This document shows positions 42,183-51,801 of a stretch of 64,000 nt of DNA, piece after piece (position 1 is the stretch's first letter; every line of letters begins with the position of its first letter). The position numbers and the translations under genes are program-made. The notes under the pieces were generated by a model. The model was given only the letters and a program-made list of their open reading frames with translations. It was not told where the DNA came from and searched no databases. The DNA is from Sphingobium algorifonticola (GTDB lineage: Bacteria > Pseudomonadota > Alphaproteobacteria > Sphingomonadales > Sphingomonadaceae): positions 124,001 to 188,000 of the forward strand of contig NZ_RZUL01000004.1 in assembly GCF_004005485.1 (NCBI RefSeq). Reading direction: 5' to 3'.

Positions 42183-43205
42183 ATGAGTGCTGTCAACCGT
42201 CGCATCACGCTGGCGCGCAGACCGGTCGGCCTGCCGGTGCGGCAGGATTTCGCTTTCGAGGAACGCCCCCTGGAGCCACTGGAGCCAGGCCAGATGCGTG
42301 TGCGCAACCGGGTGCTGGCGATGGACCCGGCGATCCGCGGATTTCTGGATGACCGGCCGAGTTATCTGCCGCCCGTCGCCTTGGGCGAGACCATACGCGG
42401 CATGACATTGGGCGAAGTGGTGGAAAGCCGCCTGTCCGGCTTTGCGCCTGGCGATGTGGTGCGCGCCCTGGCGGGGTGGGAGGCATACAGCCTGCTGACT
42501 GCCGACGCGCTAGGCCTCGAAAAGCTGGACATCGCCGATCGCAGCCAGATGTCGCTGTACATGGGAACGCTAGGCCCGTCCGGCCTTACCGCCTACGTCG
42601 GGCTGTTCGCCATCGGCCAGATCAAGCCGGGCGACGTGGTGGCGATCAGCGCAGCGGCGGGCGCGGTCGGCAATGTGGCGGGGCAGATCGCGCGGCTTTG
42701 CGGGTGTCGTACCATTGCTATCGCCGGCGGGGCAGACAAGGGTGCGCTCTGCCGCGATCTGGGATTCGATGCGGTGGTCGATTATCGTGCGCCGGGCGAT
42801 CTGAGCGCAAAGATCACGGCAGCGGCGCCCGATGGCGTGGACGTTTATTTCGACAATGTAGGCGGTGAGGTCCTTGACGCGATGCTGCCGCATATGCGCG
42901 ATTTCGGCCGGATCATCGTGTGTGGCATGATCGCCAACTACAACAATGCCGATGACCAATATCCCATCCGCAACCTGTGGCAATTGCTGGTCAAGCGCGC
43001 GACGATGCGCGGCTTTCTGACCTATGACCATCCAGAGTATCTGGACGAGGCGCAAAGGCGTATCAGCGCGTGGGTGAAGGCAGGCGCGTTGCGTCCGCTG
43101 GAAAATGTCAGCCAAGGGCTGCCTGCCGCGCCGGACGCCTTCATCCGGCTGATGGCGGGCAAGACGACCGGCAAGACGGTCGTCTGCCTTGATCCTGCGG
43201 ACTGA
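42183..43205 (+). CDS. NADP-dependent alkenal/enone reductase (CurA-type MDR)
   Basis: 340-aa zinc-free medium-chain reductase. ADH_N_2-like N-terminus (ITLARRPVGLPVRQDF, RMRVRN-like, MDPAIRGFLDD) and the nucleotide motif ISAAAGAVGNVAGQIA; no zinc ligands are seen. Such enzymes reduce alpha,beta-unsaturated carbonyls. ATG 42183 is preferred to 42135 by family alignment, with GAGGAAAG upstream. Divergent from the SDR and 19 bases before the second Rieske gene, with which it forms an operon. Confidence 0.87.
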   Translation: MSAVNRRITLARRPVGLPVRQDFAFEERPLEPLEPGQMRVRNRVLAMDPAIRGFLDDRPSYLPPVALGETIRGMTLGEVVESRLSGFAPGDVVRALAGWEAYSLLTADALGLEKLDIADRSQMSLYMGTLGPSGLTAYVGLFAIGQIKPGDVVAISAAAGAVGNVAGQIARLCGCRTIAIAGGADKGALCRDLGFDAVVDYRAPGDLSAKITAAAPDGVDVYFDNVGGEVLDAMLPHMRDFGRIIVCGMIANYNNADDQYPIRNLWQLLVKRATMRGFLTYDHPEYLDEAQRRISAWVKAGALRPLENVSQGLPAAPDAFIRLMAGKTTGKTVVCLDPAD

Positions 43206-43224
43206 AGGGGAGCGGAAGCAGCAT

Positions 43225-44403
43225 ATGGGCTATAACGACACGATCGGCCGCGAAGCCGAAAAGATGCTGGAATATGTCAAGACCGGCACGACCGATTGCG
43301 CCGACGGCACCATGGAAGTGCCCGCTGCCGCCTACACCGACCCCGCCATTTTCGAACGGGAAATGGCCGAAATCTTCATGAAACTGCCGCTTCTTGCCGC
43401 GCTGACCGCCGAAATGCCCAATCCCGGCGATTACAAGGCTATGGACCTGATGGGCAAGCCGGTGCTCATCACCCGCAAGACCGACGGCAGCGTGGCCGCG
43501 ATGCTGAACGTCTGCACCCATCGCGGCATGATTTTGAAGCCTGAAGGCCATGGCAATGCCAAGCGGCTGTCCTGCCCCTATCATGGCTGGACCTTCGTAA
43601 ACGACGGCAAGCTTCTGGGTGTTGCCGATCCGCAAAAGTTCGGTGCCATCTGCAAGGAGGATCGCAATCTGACGCGCCTGCCCTGTGTCGAAGCAGGCGG
43701 CATCATCTGGGTGTGCCTCACGCCGGGGATGGAAATCGACATCGCGGCGCATCTGGGCGGGATGCTCGACGACCTCAATGCCTATGGGTTGGACCAGTGG
43801 CATTATTGCGGATCACGCCGCATCCATGGCGCCAACTGGAAGATCGCCTATGACGGTTATCTGGAAGGCTATCATTTCGCCGCCGCGCATCCCGAAACCA
43901 TCCATCCGCGCACTTTTAGCAACATCATGCATTTCACCGCGCTCGGCCCGCACATGCGCGTCGGCTATCCGCAGGTACGCATCGAGGAGGCGCTGGAGGC
44001 GTTGCCGCGCGAAAGCTGGGGCAATCACGAAAACGACGGGTTCGATTTCGTGCGGACGATCTTTCCCAATGTCAGCATTTTCTTCGCGCCGGAAATCACG
44101 CAGGTCGCACAACTGATTCCCGGCCCCACCGCCGACCGGAACACCACCAACCTGCTGTTCATTCGCCGCGATCCGCCAAAGGACGCGGCCGATGCCGAAG
44201 CGATCGAAGGGATGATGGACTGGCTGAGCGACGTCGTGGACCGGGAAGACTATGGCGTTGGCCTGCAAGTGCAGCGCGGCATGGAATCCGGCGCAGTTCC
44301 GACGGTGATCTTCGGCCGCAATGAGCGCGGAAACCAGTATTTCCACCGGACCATCGACTATTATCTGAGCGACGACCCGAACAAGGTGATGCCGGAATTG
44401 TAA
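43225..44403 (+). CDS. Aromatic ring-hydroxylating dioxygenase alpha subunit (Rieske oxygenase 2)
   Basis: 392-aa Rieske oxygenase: CTHRG...CPYHGW (about residues 97-118) and the iron site YLEGYHFAAAH (HxxxxH). ATG 43225 has GGGGAG upstream; an ATG at 43189 lies inside the previous gene. Distinct from oxygenase 1 (different length and C-terminus). No electron-transfer partner gene is nearby. In an operon with the CurA-type reductase. Confidence 0.9.
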   Translation: MGYNDTIGREAEKMLEYVKTGTTDCADGTMEVPAAAYTDPAIFEREMAEIFMKLPLLAALTAEMPNPGDYKAMDLMGKPVLITRKTDGSVAAMLNVCTHRGMILKPEGHGNAKRLSCPYHGWTFVNDGKLLGVADPQKFGAICKEDRNLTRLPCVEAGGIIWVCLTPGMEIDIAAHLGGMLDDLNAYGLDQWHYCGSRRIHGANWKIAYDGYLEGYHFAAAHPETIHPRTFSNIMHFTALGPHMRVGYPQVRIEEALEALPRESWGNHENDGFDFVRTIFPNVSIFFAPEITQVAQLIPGPTADRNTTNLLFIRRDPPKDAADAEAIEGMMDWLSDVVDREDYGVGLQVQRGMESGAVPTVIFGRNERGNQYFHRTIDYYLSDDPNKVMPEL

Positions 44404-44408
44404 ACTAT

Positions 44409-44434
44409 TGTTCTCCTGCGAAAGCAGGAGAACA
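44409..44434. terminator. Hairpin between convergent Rieske 2 and thiolase genes
   Basis: Perfect 11-bp stem TGTTCTCCTGC/GCAGGAGAACA with a GAAA tetraloop, six bases after the Rieske 2 stop and 38 from the thiolase stop. It is symmetrical and lacks a long U tract. Confidence 0.6.
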
Positions 44435-44471
44435 GCAGATCAGGCGGCGAGCAATGCCGGACCGCGCCCGA

Positions 44472-45650
44472 TCACACCCGCTCGATCACCATCGCGATCC
44501 CCTGCCCGCCACCGATGCACATGGTGATGAGACCATAGCGCCCGCCGGTCCGTTCCAGTTCATAGATGGCCTTGACCGTCAGGATCGCGCCCGTCGCGCC
44601 GACCGGATGGCCGAGCGAAATGCCCGATCCGTTCGGATTGACCCTGGCCGGATCGAAGCCGAGCGTGGTCGATACGGCGCAGGCCTGCGCTGCGAACGCC
44701 TCGTTCGATTCGATGACATCGATCTGATCGAGTATCACGCCCGCGCGGTCCAGTGCGATCGGCACCGCCTTGACCGGGCCGATACCCATACGCGAAGGAT
44801 CGACCCCCGCGTGACCCCAGCCCAGAATGCGCGCCACGGGTTTCAGGCCCTTCGCGTCCACCCCCTGCTGCGTCGCTAGCACCAGCGCGGCTGCGCCATC
44901 GTTGATGCCGCTGGCGTTTCCGGCCGTGACGGTGCCGTCTTTCTTGAACGCGGGGCGGAGTGCCGAAAGGCTTTCCACCGTCGTCTCGCCACGCACATGC
45001 TCGTCCGTGTCGAAGCTGATGACGCCTTTGCGAGTCTTGATCTCCACGGGCAGTATCTGGTCGGCAAAGCGCCCCTCCGCCTGCGCGCGCGCCGCGCGGA
45101 CGTGGCTTTCGGCGGCAGCGGCATCCTGCGCCTCGCGCGTGATGCCATGGTCGGCAGCGACATTTTCCGCCGTGATCCCCATGTGAAAGCCTTCGAACGG
45201 ATCGGAGAGCGTCGCGATCAGCGCATCGACCATCTCGACCGATCCCATTTTCTGCCCGAAGCGCGCCGCCGAAACATAATGCGGCGACCGGCTCATCACT
45301 TCCGCGCCGCCCGCGACGGCAATATCCGCCTCGCCAAGCGCCAGCATCTGCGCCGCCGATATGATCGCCTGTACACCCGATCCGCACAGACGGTTCAGCG
45401 TCAGCGCAGGGGATTCGACCGGAACACCGGCATTCACCGCGGCGACGCGGGCCATATAGGCATCTTTCGGCACGGTCGGGATCACCTGCCCCATCACGAC
45501 ATGCTGCACATCGGCAGGCGTAAGCCCGGCGCGCCGAACTGCCTCGGCAATGACGAGCGCACCCAGATCAGCGGGCGCATGATCTTTCAGACTGCCGCCG
45601 AAATCGCCAATCGCAGTCCGTACCCCGGCTACAATATATACAGCATCCAT
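44472..45650 (-). CDS. Acetyl-CoA acyltransferase (thiolase)
   Basis: 392-aa thiolase: nucleophilic Cys in LNRLCGSGVQAI, then NEAFAAQ, HPVGATGA and the second Cys in CIGGGQG. Degrades 3-ketoacyl-CoA or condenses acetyl-CoA. ATG 45650 with an AGGGAGAG site; an in-frame ATG at 45671 is less likely. The context of acyl-CoA dehydrogenase and SDRs supports a degradative role. Confidence 0.92.
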   Translation of the reverse strand: MDAVYIVAGVRTAIGDFGGSLKDHAPADLGALVIAEAVRRAGLTPADVQHVVMGQVIPTVPKDAYMARVAAVNAGVPVESPALTLNRLCGSGVQAIISAAQMLALGEADIAVAGGAEVMSRSPHYVSAARFGQKMGSVEMVDALIATLSDPFEGFHMGITAENVAADHGITREAQDAAAAESHVRAARAQAEGRFADQILPVEIKTRKGVISFDTDEHVRGETTVESLSALRPAFKKDGTVTAGNASGINDGAAALVLATQQGVDAKGLKPVARILGWGHAGVDPSRMGIGPVKAVPIALDRAGVILDQIDVIESNEAFAAQACAVSTTLGFDPARVNPNGSGISLGHPVGATGAILTVKAIYELERTGGRYGLITMCIGGGQGIAMVIERV

Positions 45651-45815
45651 TCGCTCTCTCCCTCTGCACATGGGATCGGGCGCGACTGATCGCGCGCACG
45701 GTCAGGGCCGCCATAGCGGCTGCCCAAGTGGGAGCAACCCCGTAATCCTGCCAGTATCGTGCATGATCCGCGTGAGACGAGGTCGCCCGCATCGGCTGTC
45801 GGAACAGTCGGTGTC

Positions 45816-47312
45816 TCAGGCCAGCGCGCGCATGTCCGCTATCGCAGCGGTCGCGCGGATGGTGCGGCCGCTGCCATGGATACGCGCGGTGCCTCGTTCG
45901 CTGTTTTTCGCAGCATAGAGCGCCTGATCGGCGCGGCGCATGAGGTCGCGCTTGCCGTCGTCCGCATGGAGCCTCGCAATGCCGATCGTGCCTGAAATCA
46001 CTGCGGTGCATTCAGGCGTCACGACGGGGCGGCTCAAGTCGTCCAGAATGTCCCGGGCCAGCTTTTCCATCTCTGTGACGCTGTGGATGTGGTCCAGCAC
46101 CAGAACGAACTCATCCCCGCCCAGTCGCGCGATGAAACAGTCGGCATAGCGATCCGAGCGGAATCGCGCGGCGACCGCCTGCAACAACTCGTCCCCGGCC
46201 ATATGCCCCTGCGCATCGTTGACGGCCTTGAAGCCGTCGAGATCGATCAGCATGACCGCCATACCCGTATCGTTTCGGCGCGCCTGGAGAATGCGGTCAT
46301 CCAGCACTTCGTCGCAGGCCGCGCGGTTGGCGAGACCCGTCAGAGCATCGCGATGTGCCGACTGACGCAGCACCTGCGACAGTCGATATTGTTCGGTCAC
46401 ATCCTGAAAGACGCCGAACACCGCAACCGGCACACCATTGTCGTCCTCGCGCTCGCCTATGCTGCGGACGCGACGCAATTCGCCCTGCGCCGTCAGAAAA
46501 TCCGTTTCGATCTCGAACGGCGCGCCAGTCTCTATCGTCTGGGCGATGACGGCCGACAGCTTCGCCCGTGCATGCGGCGGATAAAAATCGAACGCTGCAT
46601 TGAGTGGCGGCGCCTTACCCACTGGCAGGCCGTGAATGGCGTAGACATTGTCGGACCAGTATAATGCCTCGTCACGCAGATCGAGCCGCCAATATCCCAA
46701 GCCGGCCATTCGCTCAGCCTGGCTGAACTTGCTCTGTTCATGCGCGAGCTGGCGGGCGATCCAATGCTGCTGATGCGCCTGTTCCACCGCCTCGATGGCC
46801 AAGCGGCGCCCTTCGATAAGTGTCTCCGCCATCCGGGCGAGATCGTGCAACGCCTCAATCTGGGCGGCGTTGAGTGTGCGCGGCACGGTGTCGATCACGC
46901 ACAAGGTTCCGATTGCGGCGGACCGGCCACCGTCCCGGCCGTTCAGCCGGAGAGGAACCCCTGCGTAAAAGCGGACTTTCTCCGCGCCGGTGACCATCGG
47001 GTTTTGGGCGAACCGCGGATCGGCGGACGCGTCCTCGACAATCATGATGTCGGTTGCGGCGATTGCATGATCGCAAAAGGATATGTCGCGCGGGGTTTCC
47101 TTCGCCGCGATGCCGCATCGCGCCTTGAACCACTGCCGTTCAGCATCGACCAGCGAAATCAGCGCAACCGGCGCATCGGTCAACCTCCGCGCGAGAACCA
47201 CCAGCGTATCAAAGGCTGGTTCGGGCGGGGAATCCAGCAGTTTTGCCTCCGAAAGGATATGCAATCGATAGTTTTCGTCCGATGGGATCAGTCTGTGAGC
47301 GGTGCGGTCCAT
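45816..47312 (-). CDS. Diguanylate cyclase with GAF and PAS sensor domains
   Basis: 498-aa soluble signalling protein. Order: GAF (about 25-170, FDTLVVLARRLTDAPVALIS, SFCDHAI), PAS/PAC (about 195-310, AGLGYWRLDLRDEALYWSDN), GGDEF (about 325-490) with an intact active site LGGDEFVLVL; no EAL domain. Makes the second messenger c-di-GMP. Divergent from the FAD oxidoreductase gene over 158 bases. The gap at 45651-45815 shows no gene. Confidence 0.92.
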   Translation of the reverse strand: MDRTAHRLIPSDENYRLHILSEAKLLDSPPEPAFDTLVVLARRLTDAPVALISLVDAERQWFKARCGIAAKETPRDISFCDHAIAATDIMIVEDASADPRFAQNPMVTGAEKVRFYAGVPLRLNGRDGGRSAAIGTLCVIDTVPRTLNAAQIEALHDLARMAETLIEGRRLAIEAVEQAHQQHWIARQLAHEQSKFSQAERMAGLGYWRLDLRDEALYWSDNVYAIHGLPVGKAPPLNAAFDFYPPHARAKLSAVIAQTIETGAPFEIETDFLTAQGELRRVRSIGEREDDNGVPVAVFGVFQDVTEQYRLSQVLRQSAHRDALTGLANRAACDEVLDDRILQARRNDTGMAVMLIDLDGFKAVNDAQGHMAGDELLQAVAARFRSDRYADCFIARLGGDEFVLVLDHIHSVTEMEKLARDILDDLSRPVVTPECTAVISGTIGIARLHADDGKRDLMRRADQALYAAKNSERGTARIHGSGRTIRATAAIADMRALA

Positions 47313-47470
47313 CCCGGACCAATAGAGTCGATAGGGTTAAAAAAGGCGTTACGCTGAAGGATTTGCGACGAGCCGTGCAATCCTTTTCACGCGCCCCCGC
47401 AGCTTGCCTTCCTCCCCTCTCGCTGGCCCTCTGGCTGGCATCACCGTACCGGAACCGCTAAGGCGACGCG

Positions 47471-49093
47471 ATGATCCGCCTCAATGAACTCAAACTGCCA
47501 CTCGACCATCCCGCCGACGCCCTGCCGCAGGCCATTTGCGCGCGACTTGGGGTCGATATCGACGAGATACTATCCTGGCAGATCGCCCGGCGTGCGCATG
47601 ATGCGCGTCGCAAGGCGGCGATCCTGATGGTTTATTCGGTCGATGTGGCTCTGGCCGACGAAAAGGCCGTTCTGGCGCGCATGACCGATGACGCGCATGT
47701 GCGGCCGACACCCTACACGACCTATCGGTTCGCGACGCGTGCGCCGGCCCATTTTGCAGGGCCGCGTCCTGTCGTGATCGGCACCGGACCCTGCGGCCTG
47801 TTCGCCGCGCTGATCCTGGCGCAGATGGGGTTTCGTCCCATCATCCTGGACCGGGGCAAGGTGGTGCGCGAACGGACCAAGGATACATGGGGGCTGTGGC
47901 GGCGCGGCGTCCTCGATCCTGAATCCAACGTCCAGTTCGGCGAAGGCGGCGCGGGCACATTTTCCGACGGCAAACTCTACAGCCAGATCAAGGATCCGCG
48001 GCATCTGGGCCGCAAGGTCCTGACCGAGTTCGTGCAGGCGGGTGCACCGCCGGAAATACTGACCGAGGCACATCCGCATATCGGCACCTTTCGCCTCGTA
48101 ACGATGGTCGAGAGCATCCGGCGGCAGATAGAAGGCCTTGGCGGCGAATATCGCTTTGGTCAGCGGGTAGAGGACATCCACATCGAAACGGACCATGACG
48201 GAACGCGCCATATGCGCGGCCTTCATCTCCATAACGGCGATTATCTCGAGGCCGATCAGGTCGTGCTCGCCATCGGCCACAGTGCCCGCGACACTTTCCA
48301 TATGCTGCACGATCGCGGTGTCTTCATCGAGGCCAAGCCGTTCTCGATCGGGGTGCGGATCGAGCACCCCCAGTCCTGGATCGACAAGGCGCGCTTCGGT
48401 GCCTGCGCGGGGCATCCCGACCTGGGTGCCGCCGCCTACAGCCTGTCGCATCATTGCGCCAACGGCCGCACGGTCTACAGTTTCTGCATGTGCCCCGGCG
48501 GACGCGTCGTCGCCGCGACATCCGAGGAAGGGCGCGTCGCGACCAATGGGATGAGCCAATATTCGCGCGCGGAGTTCAACGCCAATTCCGGTCTGGTCGT
48601 CGGCATCGATCCGCAACGCGACTATCCCGACGGACCGCTGGCGGGCATCGCGCTCCAACGCCACTGGGAATCGCAGGCATTTGTCGCGGGCGGATCAACC
48701 TATGCCGCGCCGGGCCAGCGGCTCGGAGACTTTCTGGCCGGACAGCCATCGAGCGCGTTCGGAGAAGTCCTGCCGTCGTACAAGCCCGGCGTGACGCCGA
48801 CCGATCTGGCGCTGTGCCTGCCCGATTTCGCGATTGCGGCGATGCGCGAAGCCTTACCCGTATTTGGACGGCAAATCCCTGGCTATGCCCATCCCGACGC
48901 CATGATGACCGGCGTGGAAACGCGCACATCCTCGCCCATTCGGATTACGCGCGGCAAGGATTTCCAGAGCCTGAACACCTGTGGCCTCTATCCCGCCGGC
49001 GAAGGCGCGGGCTATGCCGGTGGCATATTGTCGGCGGCGGTGGACGGCATCAAGGTTGCCGAAGCCGTCGCGCAGAGCATCATGGCTCGGTAG
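47471..49093 (+). CDS. FAD-dependent oxidoreductase (COG2509-like)
   Basis: 540-aa flavoprotein. The N-terminal 90 residues form a small domain; the FAD motif is VVIGTGPCGLFAALILAQMG at about 97, then GEGGAGTFSDGKL and C-terminal GLYPAGEGAGYAGGILSAA. Members of this family are uncharacterised dehydrogenases, sometimes with ferredoxin-like roles. The 106 bases after the stop are A/T-rich with no gene. Confidence 0.85.
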   Translation: MIRLNELKLPLDHPADALPQAICARLGVDIDEILSWQIARRAHDARRKAAILMVYSVDVALADEKAVLARMTDDAHVRPTPYTTYRFATRAPAHFAGPRPVVIGTGPCGLFAALILAQMGFRPIILDRGKVVRERTKDTWGLWRRGVLDPESNVQFGEGGAGTFSDGKLYSQIKDPRHLGRKVLTEFVQAGAPPEILTEAHPHIGTFRLVTMVESIRRQIEGLGGEYRFGQRVEDIHIETDHDGTRHMRGLHLHNGDYLEADQVVLAIGHSARDTFHMLHDRGVFIEAKPFSIGVRIEHPQSWIDKARFGACAGHPDLGAAAYSLSHHCANGRTVYSFCMCPGGRVVAATSEEGRVATNGMSQYSRAEFNANSGLVVGIDPQRDYPDGPLAGIALQRHWESQAFVAGGSTYAAPGQRLGDFLAGQPSSAFGEVLPSYKPGVTPTDLALCLPDFAIAAMREALPVFGRQIPGYAHPDAMMTGVETRTSSPIRITRGKDFQSLNTCGLYPAGEGAGYAGGILSAAVDGIKVAEAVAQSIMAR

Positions 49094-49199
49094 ACGACAT
49101 CCTAGACCTTTTCCTTGTGGTGGAATCAGAAGTGCGGTCTAATCTTTTGTTTTTTACTGATTTCTGCGTCTGAAATGAGCTATTCTGCGCGCCATTACT

Positions 49200-49859
49200 C
49201 TAGCGCCGCTTGGCCTTTCGCCAAGGCGCGTCGAGAAGCCATGGCTTGGGTACGCCGGTGGGTTTCGCGACGCCATCCAGCCGAACGGCGCGGATGATGC
49301 GCACCGGCGGTTGCAGCATCTGGCCGCGCATCGGCCCGGTGCCTCCTCCGGTCGGCATCGCCAGTATCTTCTTCACCACGCCCATCCCGCCACTGACAGT
49401 GCCGAACGCCGCATAGCCGGGGTAGGCGCCGCGCGCATCCATGCTCTGGATCGGGCCGACGGTGATGAAGAAATTGCCCATGGCCGTGCCCGGCTTGCCA
49501 CCGCGTGCCATGGAGATGGTGGCATCGAGATGGCGGATGCCCGTCAGGCTGGTCGGTTCGTGCGCCACCGGCGGCAGGCTGCGCCGCGCGTTGGTATCGA
49601 TGCCGCCCTGGATCAGGCCGTAGCCCGGCGCGCTCTTGCGCCGCGCCGCGCGATAGAAAGTGGTGCCGTCGAACCGTCCGTCGTCAACATAGGCAAGGAA
49701 ATTGGCGGTCGTGCGGGGCGCTCGCCGTGCATCCAGCGCGACCGTGATATTGCCTGCCGACGTTTCGATCCGCACCCGGACCACCGGTGGCTCCGCCTTG
49801 GCGAGCAGCGTCGTGGGCGATGCGATGGCAAGGGCCACGAGCGTGATACCGACCCGCAT
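49200..49859 (-). CDS. Periplasmic cyclophilin-type peptidyl-prolyl isomerase
   Basis: 219-aa cyclophilin with an N-terminal signal peptide (ITLVALAIASPTTLLAKA). Fold blocks: VRIETSAGNITVALD, FLAYVDDGRFDGTTFYR, IQGGIDTN and ISMARGG...NFFITVG. Catalyses prolyl cis-trans isomerisation in envelope protein folding. ATG 49859; the upstream frame would run into the tRNA gene. Confidence 0.9.
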   Translation of the reverse strand: MRVGITLVALAIASPTTLLAKAEPPVVRVRIETSAGNITVALDARRAPRTTANFLAYVDDGRFDGTTFYRAARRKSAPGYGLIQGGIDTNARRSLPPVAHEPTSLTGIRHLDATISMARGGKPGTAMGNFFITVGPIQSMDARGAYPGYAAFGTVSGGMGVVKKILAMPTGGGTGPMRGQMLQPPVRIIRAVRLDGVAKPTGVPKPWLLDAPWRKAKRR

Positions 49860-49893
49860 CAACGAGGAGAAAAGTGACGCCGGCAATCGAGAG

Positions 49894-49968
49894 TGGCTGG
49901 GGCGGCAGGATTCGAACCTGCGCATGGCGGCATCAAAAGCCGCTGCCTTACCGCTTGGCGACGCCCCA
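49894..49968 (-). tRNA. tRNA-Gln (anticodon TTG)
   Basis: 75 bases on the minus strand. 5' TGGGGCG pairs with 3' CGCCCCA-type acceptor, discriminator G and encoded CCA; anticodon loop CTTTTGA with stem CGGC/GCCG; T arm GCAGGTTCGAATCCTGC. No adjacent integrase or duplicated 3' end, so no sign of use as an attachment site. Confidence 0.93.
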
Positions 49969-50026
49969 ATATGTGGTCGGGGAGCTATAGTCCGGCAAAT
50001 GACGAAAGCAAGCCCCCGATACACCA

Positions 50027-51121
50027 TCAGTCCAGCCGGCTGACCCAGCCGTGCGGATCGGGTGCGGTTCCCCGTTGGATGGACGTCAAGGCGGCGCGCA
50101 TCCGCTCCGTCATCTGGCCGGGATGGCCGCTGCCGATCGTGAAATCGCCTTCGGCCGAACGCACGGTGCCGACCGGGGTCACCACCGCGGCGGTGCCACA
50201 GGCAAAGGTTTCAACCAGTCGTCCACTCGTCGCATCGGCGCGCCAGTCGGCGAAGCTGTACGGCGCTTCGGCTACGGAAAGCCCCTGGTCACGCGCAAGC
50301 GTAAGGATCGAATCGCGCGTGATGCCAGGCAATATCGTGCCCGAAAGCGGCGGTGTCAGCATTGTGCCATCATCAAACACGAAGAACAGGTTCATGCCGC
50401 CCAGTTCCTCGACCCACCGCCGTTCGGCAGCATCGAGAAACGCGACCTGATCGCAGCCCATTTCCGTCGCCTGCGCCTGCGCGACAAGACTGGCGGCGTA
50501 GTTGCCACCGCATTTCGCCGCGCCGGTGCCGCCGGGTGCGGCACGACTGTAATCCTGCGACACCCAGATGCTGATCGCCTTGGCGCCGCCCTTGAAATAA
50601 GCGCCCACGGATGAGGCGATGACCATATAGAGATATTCACGCGCCGGGCGAACACCCAGAAACACCTCGCTGGCGAACATGAACGGCCGCAGATACAGCG
50701 CCCCGCCTTCGCCCGCAGGAATCCAGTCGCGATCGGTTTCCACCAGATGCCGGACGGAATCGAGAAACAGCGAGTCCGGCAGTTCGGGCATGGCCATGCG
50801 GATGGCCGATTCGCGAAAGCGCCGGGCATTGGCCTGCGGACGGAACAATGCCGTGCCGCCATCCGCCAGCCGATAGGCTTTCATCCCTTCGAAGATTTCC
50901 TGCGCATAATGCAGCACCGATGCCGCAGGATCGAGGAGAATGGGGCCACGCGCGCCCACCAGCGCGTCGTGCCACCCCTTTTCAACCGAATAACGGATGG
51001 TCACCATATGATCGGTGAAGATACGGCCAAAGCCGGGATCGACAAGCAGTCCCTCGCGCACGTCGCGCGCGACCGGATGCGCATTGGGTTCGATCCTGAA
51101 GTCCAGCGTCACGCTATTCAT
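50027..51121 (-). CDS. ilvE: Branched-chain amino acid aminotransferase
   Basis: 364-aa PLP class IV aminotransferase (long bacterial type). ILLDPAASVLHYAQEIFEGMKAY, LYLRPFMFASE, the PLP Lys region GTGAAKCGGNYAASL and GTILPGITRDSILTLA are seen. Last step of Leu, Ile and Val synthesis. ATG 51121; upstream frame to 51211 is spurious. Divergent from a MarR regulator gene over 107 bases. Confidence 0.94.
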   Translation of the reverse strand: MNSVTLDFRIEPNAHPVARDVREGLLVDPGFGRIFTDHMVTIRYSVEKGWHDALVGARGPILLDPAASVLHYAQEIFEGMKAYRLADGGTALFRPQANARRFRESAIRMAMPELPDSLFLDSVRHLVETDRDWIPAGEGGALYLRPFMFASEVFLGVRPAREYLYMVIASSVGAYFKGGAKAISIWVSQDYSRAAPGGTGAAKCGGNYAASLVAQAQATEMGCDQVAFLDAAERRWVEELGGMNLFFVFDDGTMLTPPLSGTILPGITRDSILTLARDQGLSVAEAPYSFADWRADATSGRLVETFACGTAAVVTPVGTVRSAEGDFTIGSGHPGQMTERMRAALTSIQRGTAPDPHGWVSRLD

Positions 51122-51228
51122 GATATGCCTGCCTTTTCGCCTCTCGACTCGTGCCCCTTTGCGCGGACGCCGGATGCCGTCGGGGATGGAGTTGCGGGAA
51201 CCTAGTCTCATGGTCTATATACGTCAAC

Positions 51229-51723
51229 ATGGCTGTCCCATCCCCGCCCGCTTCCCCCCTGTTCCTGCGAGAGGACGAAATTCGCCGGGGGGTGGAATTG
51301 CTCTATTTCGGTTACAGCAACCTTACCCATTCGATCGATGCGGGACTGGCGCCCCTGGGCCTGGGCAGGGCGCACCATCGCGCGCTATATTTCATCTCGC
51401 GCCAGCCGGACCTGACGGTCAGCGAACTGCTCAAGCTGCTGGCGATCACCAAGCAGTCGCTCGGCCGTGTGCTGAGCGAGTTGATCGAGCGGGGCTATAT
51501 CGAAACGCGCACCGGCACGCAGGACCGCAGGCAGAAGCTGCTGCGTCTCACAACGAGCGGCACCGCGCTCGAGGCGGAGCTTTTCCGGGCGCTGCGCGAG
51601 CGCATGGCGGCAGCCTATACGCAAGCAGGGCAAGGGTCGGTCACCGGCTTCTGGAGGGTCTTGGAAGGATTGATCCCGGAAGCGGATCTTTCGATGGTCG
51701 CCGGGCTGCGATCGGGCAATTGA
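51229..51723 (+). CDS. MarR family transcriptional regulator
   Basis: 164-aa winged-helix regulator. SELLKLLAITKQSLGRVLSELIERG is the recognition helix region and TGTQDRRQKLLRLT the wing. Divergent from ilvE, an arrangement seen in other alphaproteobacteria, where this type of gene is called petP when paired with petR; no petR is here. Target genes unknown, control of ilvE or itself is possible. Confidence 0.85.
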   Translation: MAVPSPPASPLFLREDEIRRGVELLYFGYSNLTHSIDAGLAPLGLGRAHHRALYFISRQPDLTVSELLKLLAITKQSLGRVLSELIERGYIETRTGTQDRRQKLLRLTTSGTALEAELFRALRERMAAAYTQAGQGSVTGFWRVLEGLIPEADLSMVAGLRSGN

Positions 51724-51801
51724 CACGATCCATTGCGGTGATGAAACTTATTGCCGCTTCGGTGATTGATGCGGGACACTGCATTTCACAAGGGAGCGGA
51801 C

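Noticed and set aside
49894..49968. tRNA-Gln as an integration (att) site
   Set aside because: No integrase, no repeat of the tRNA 3' end and no composition change nearby.
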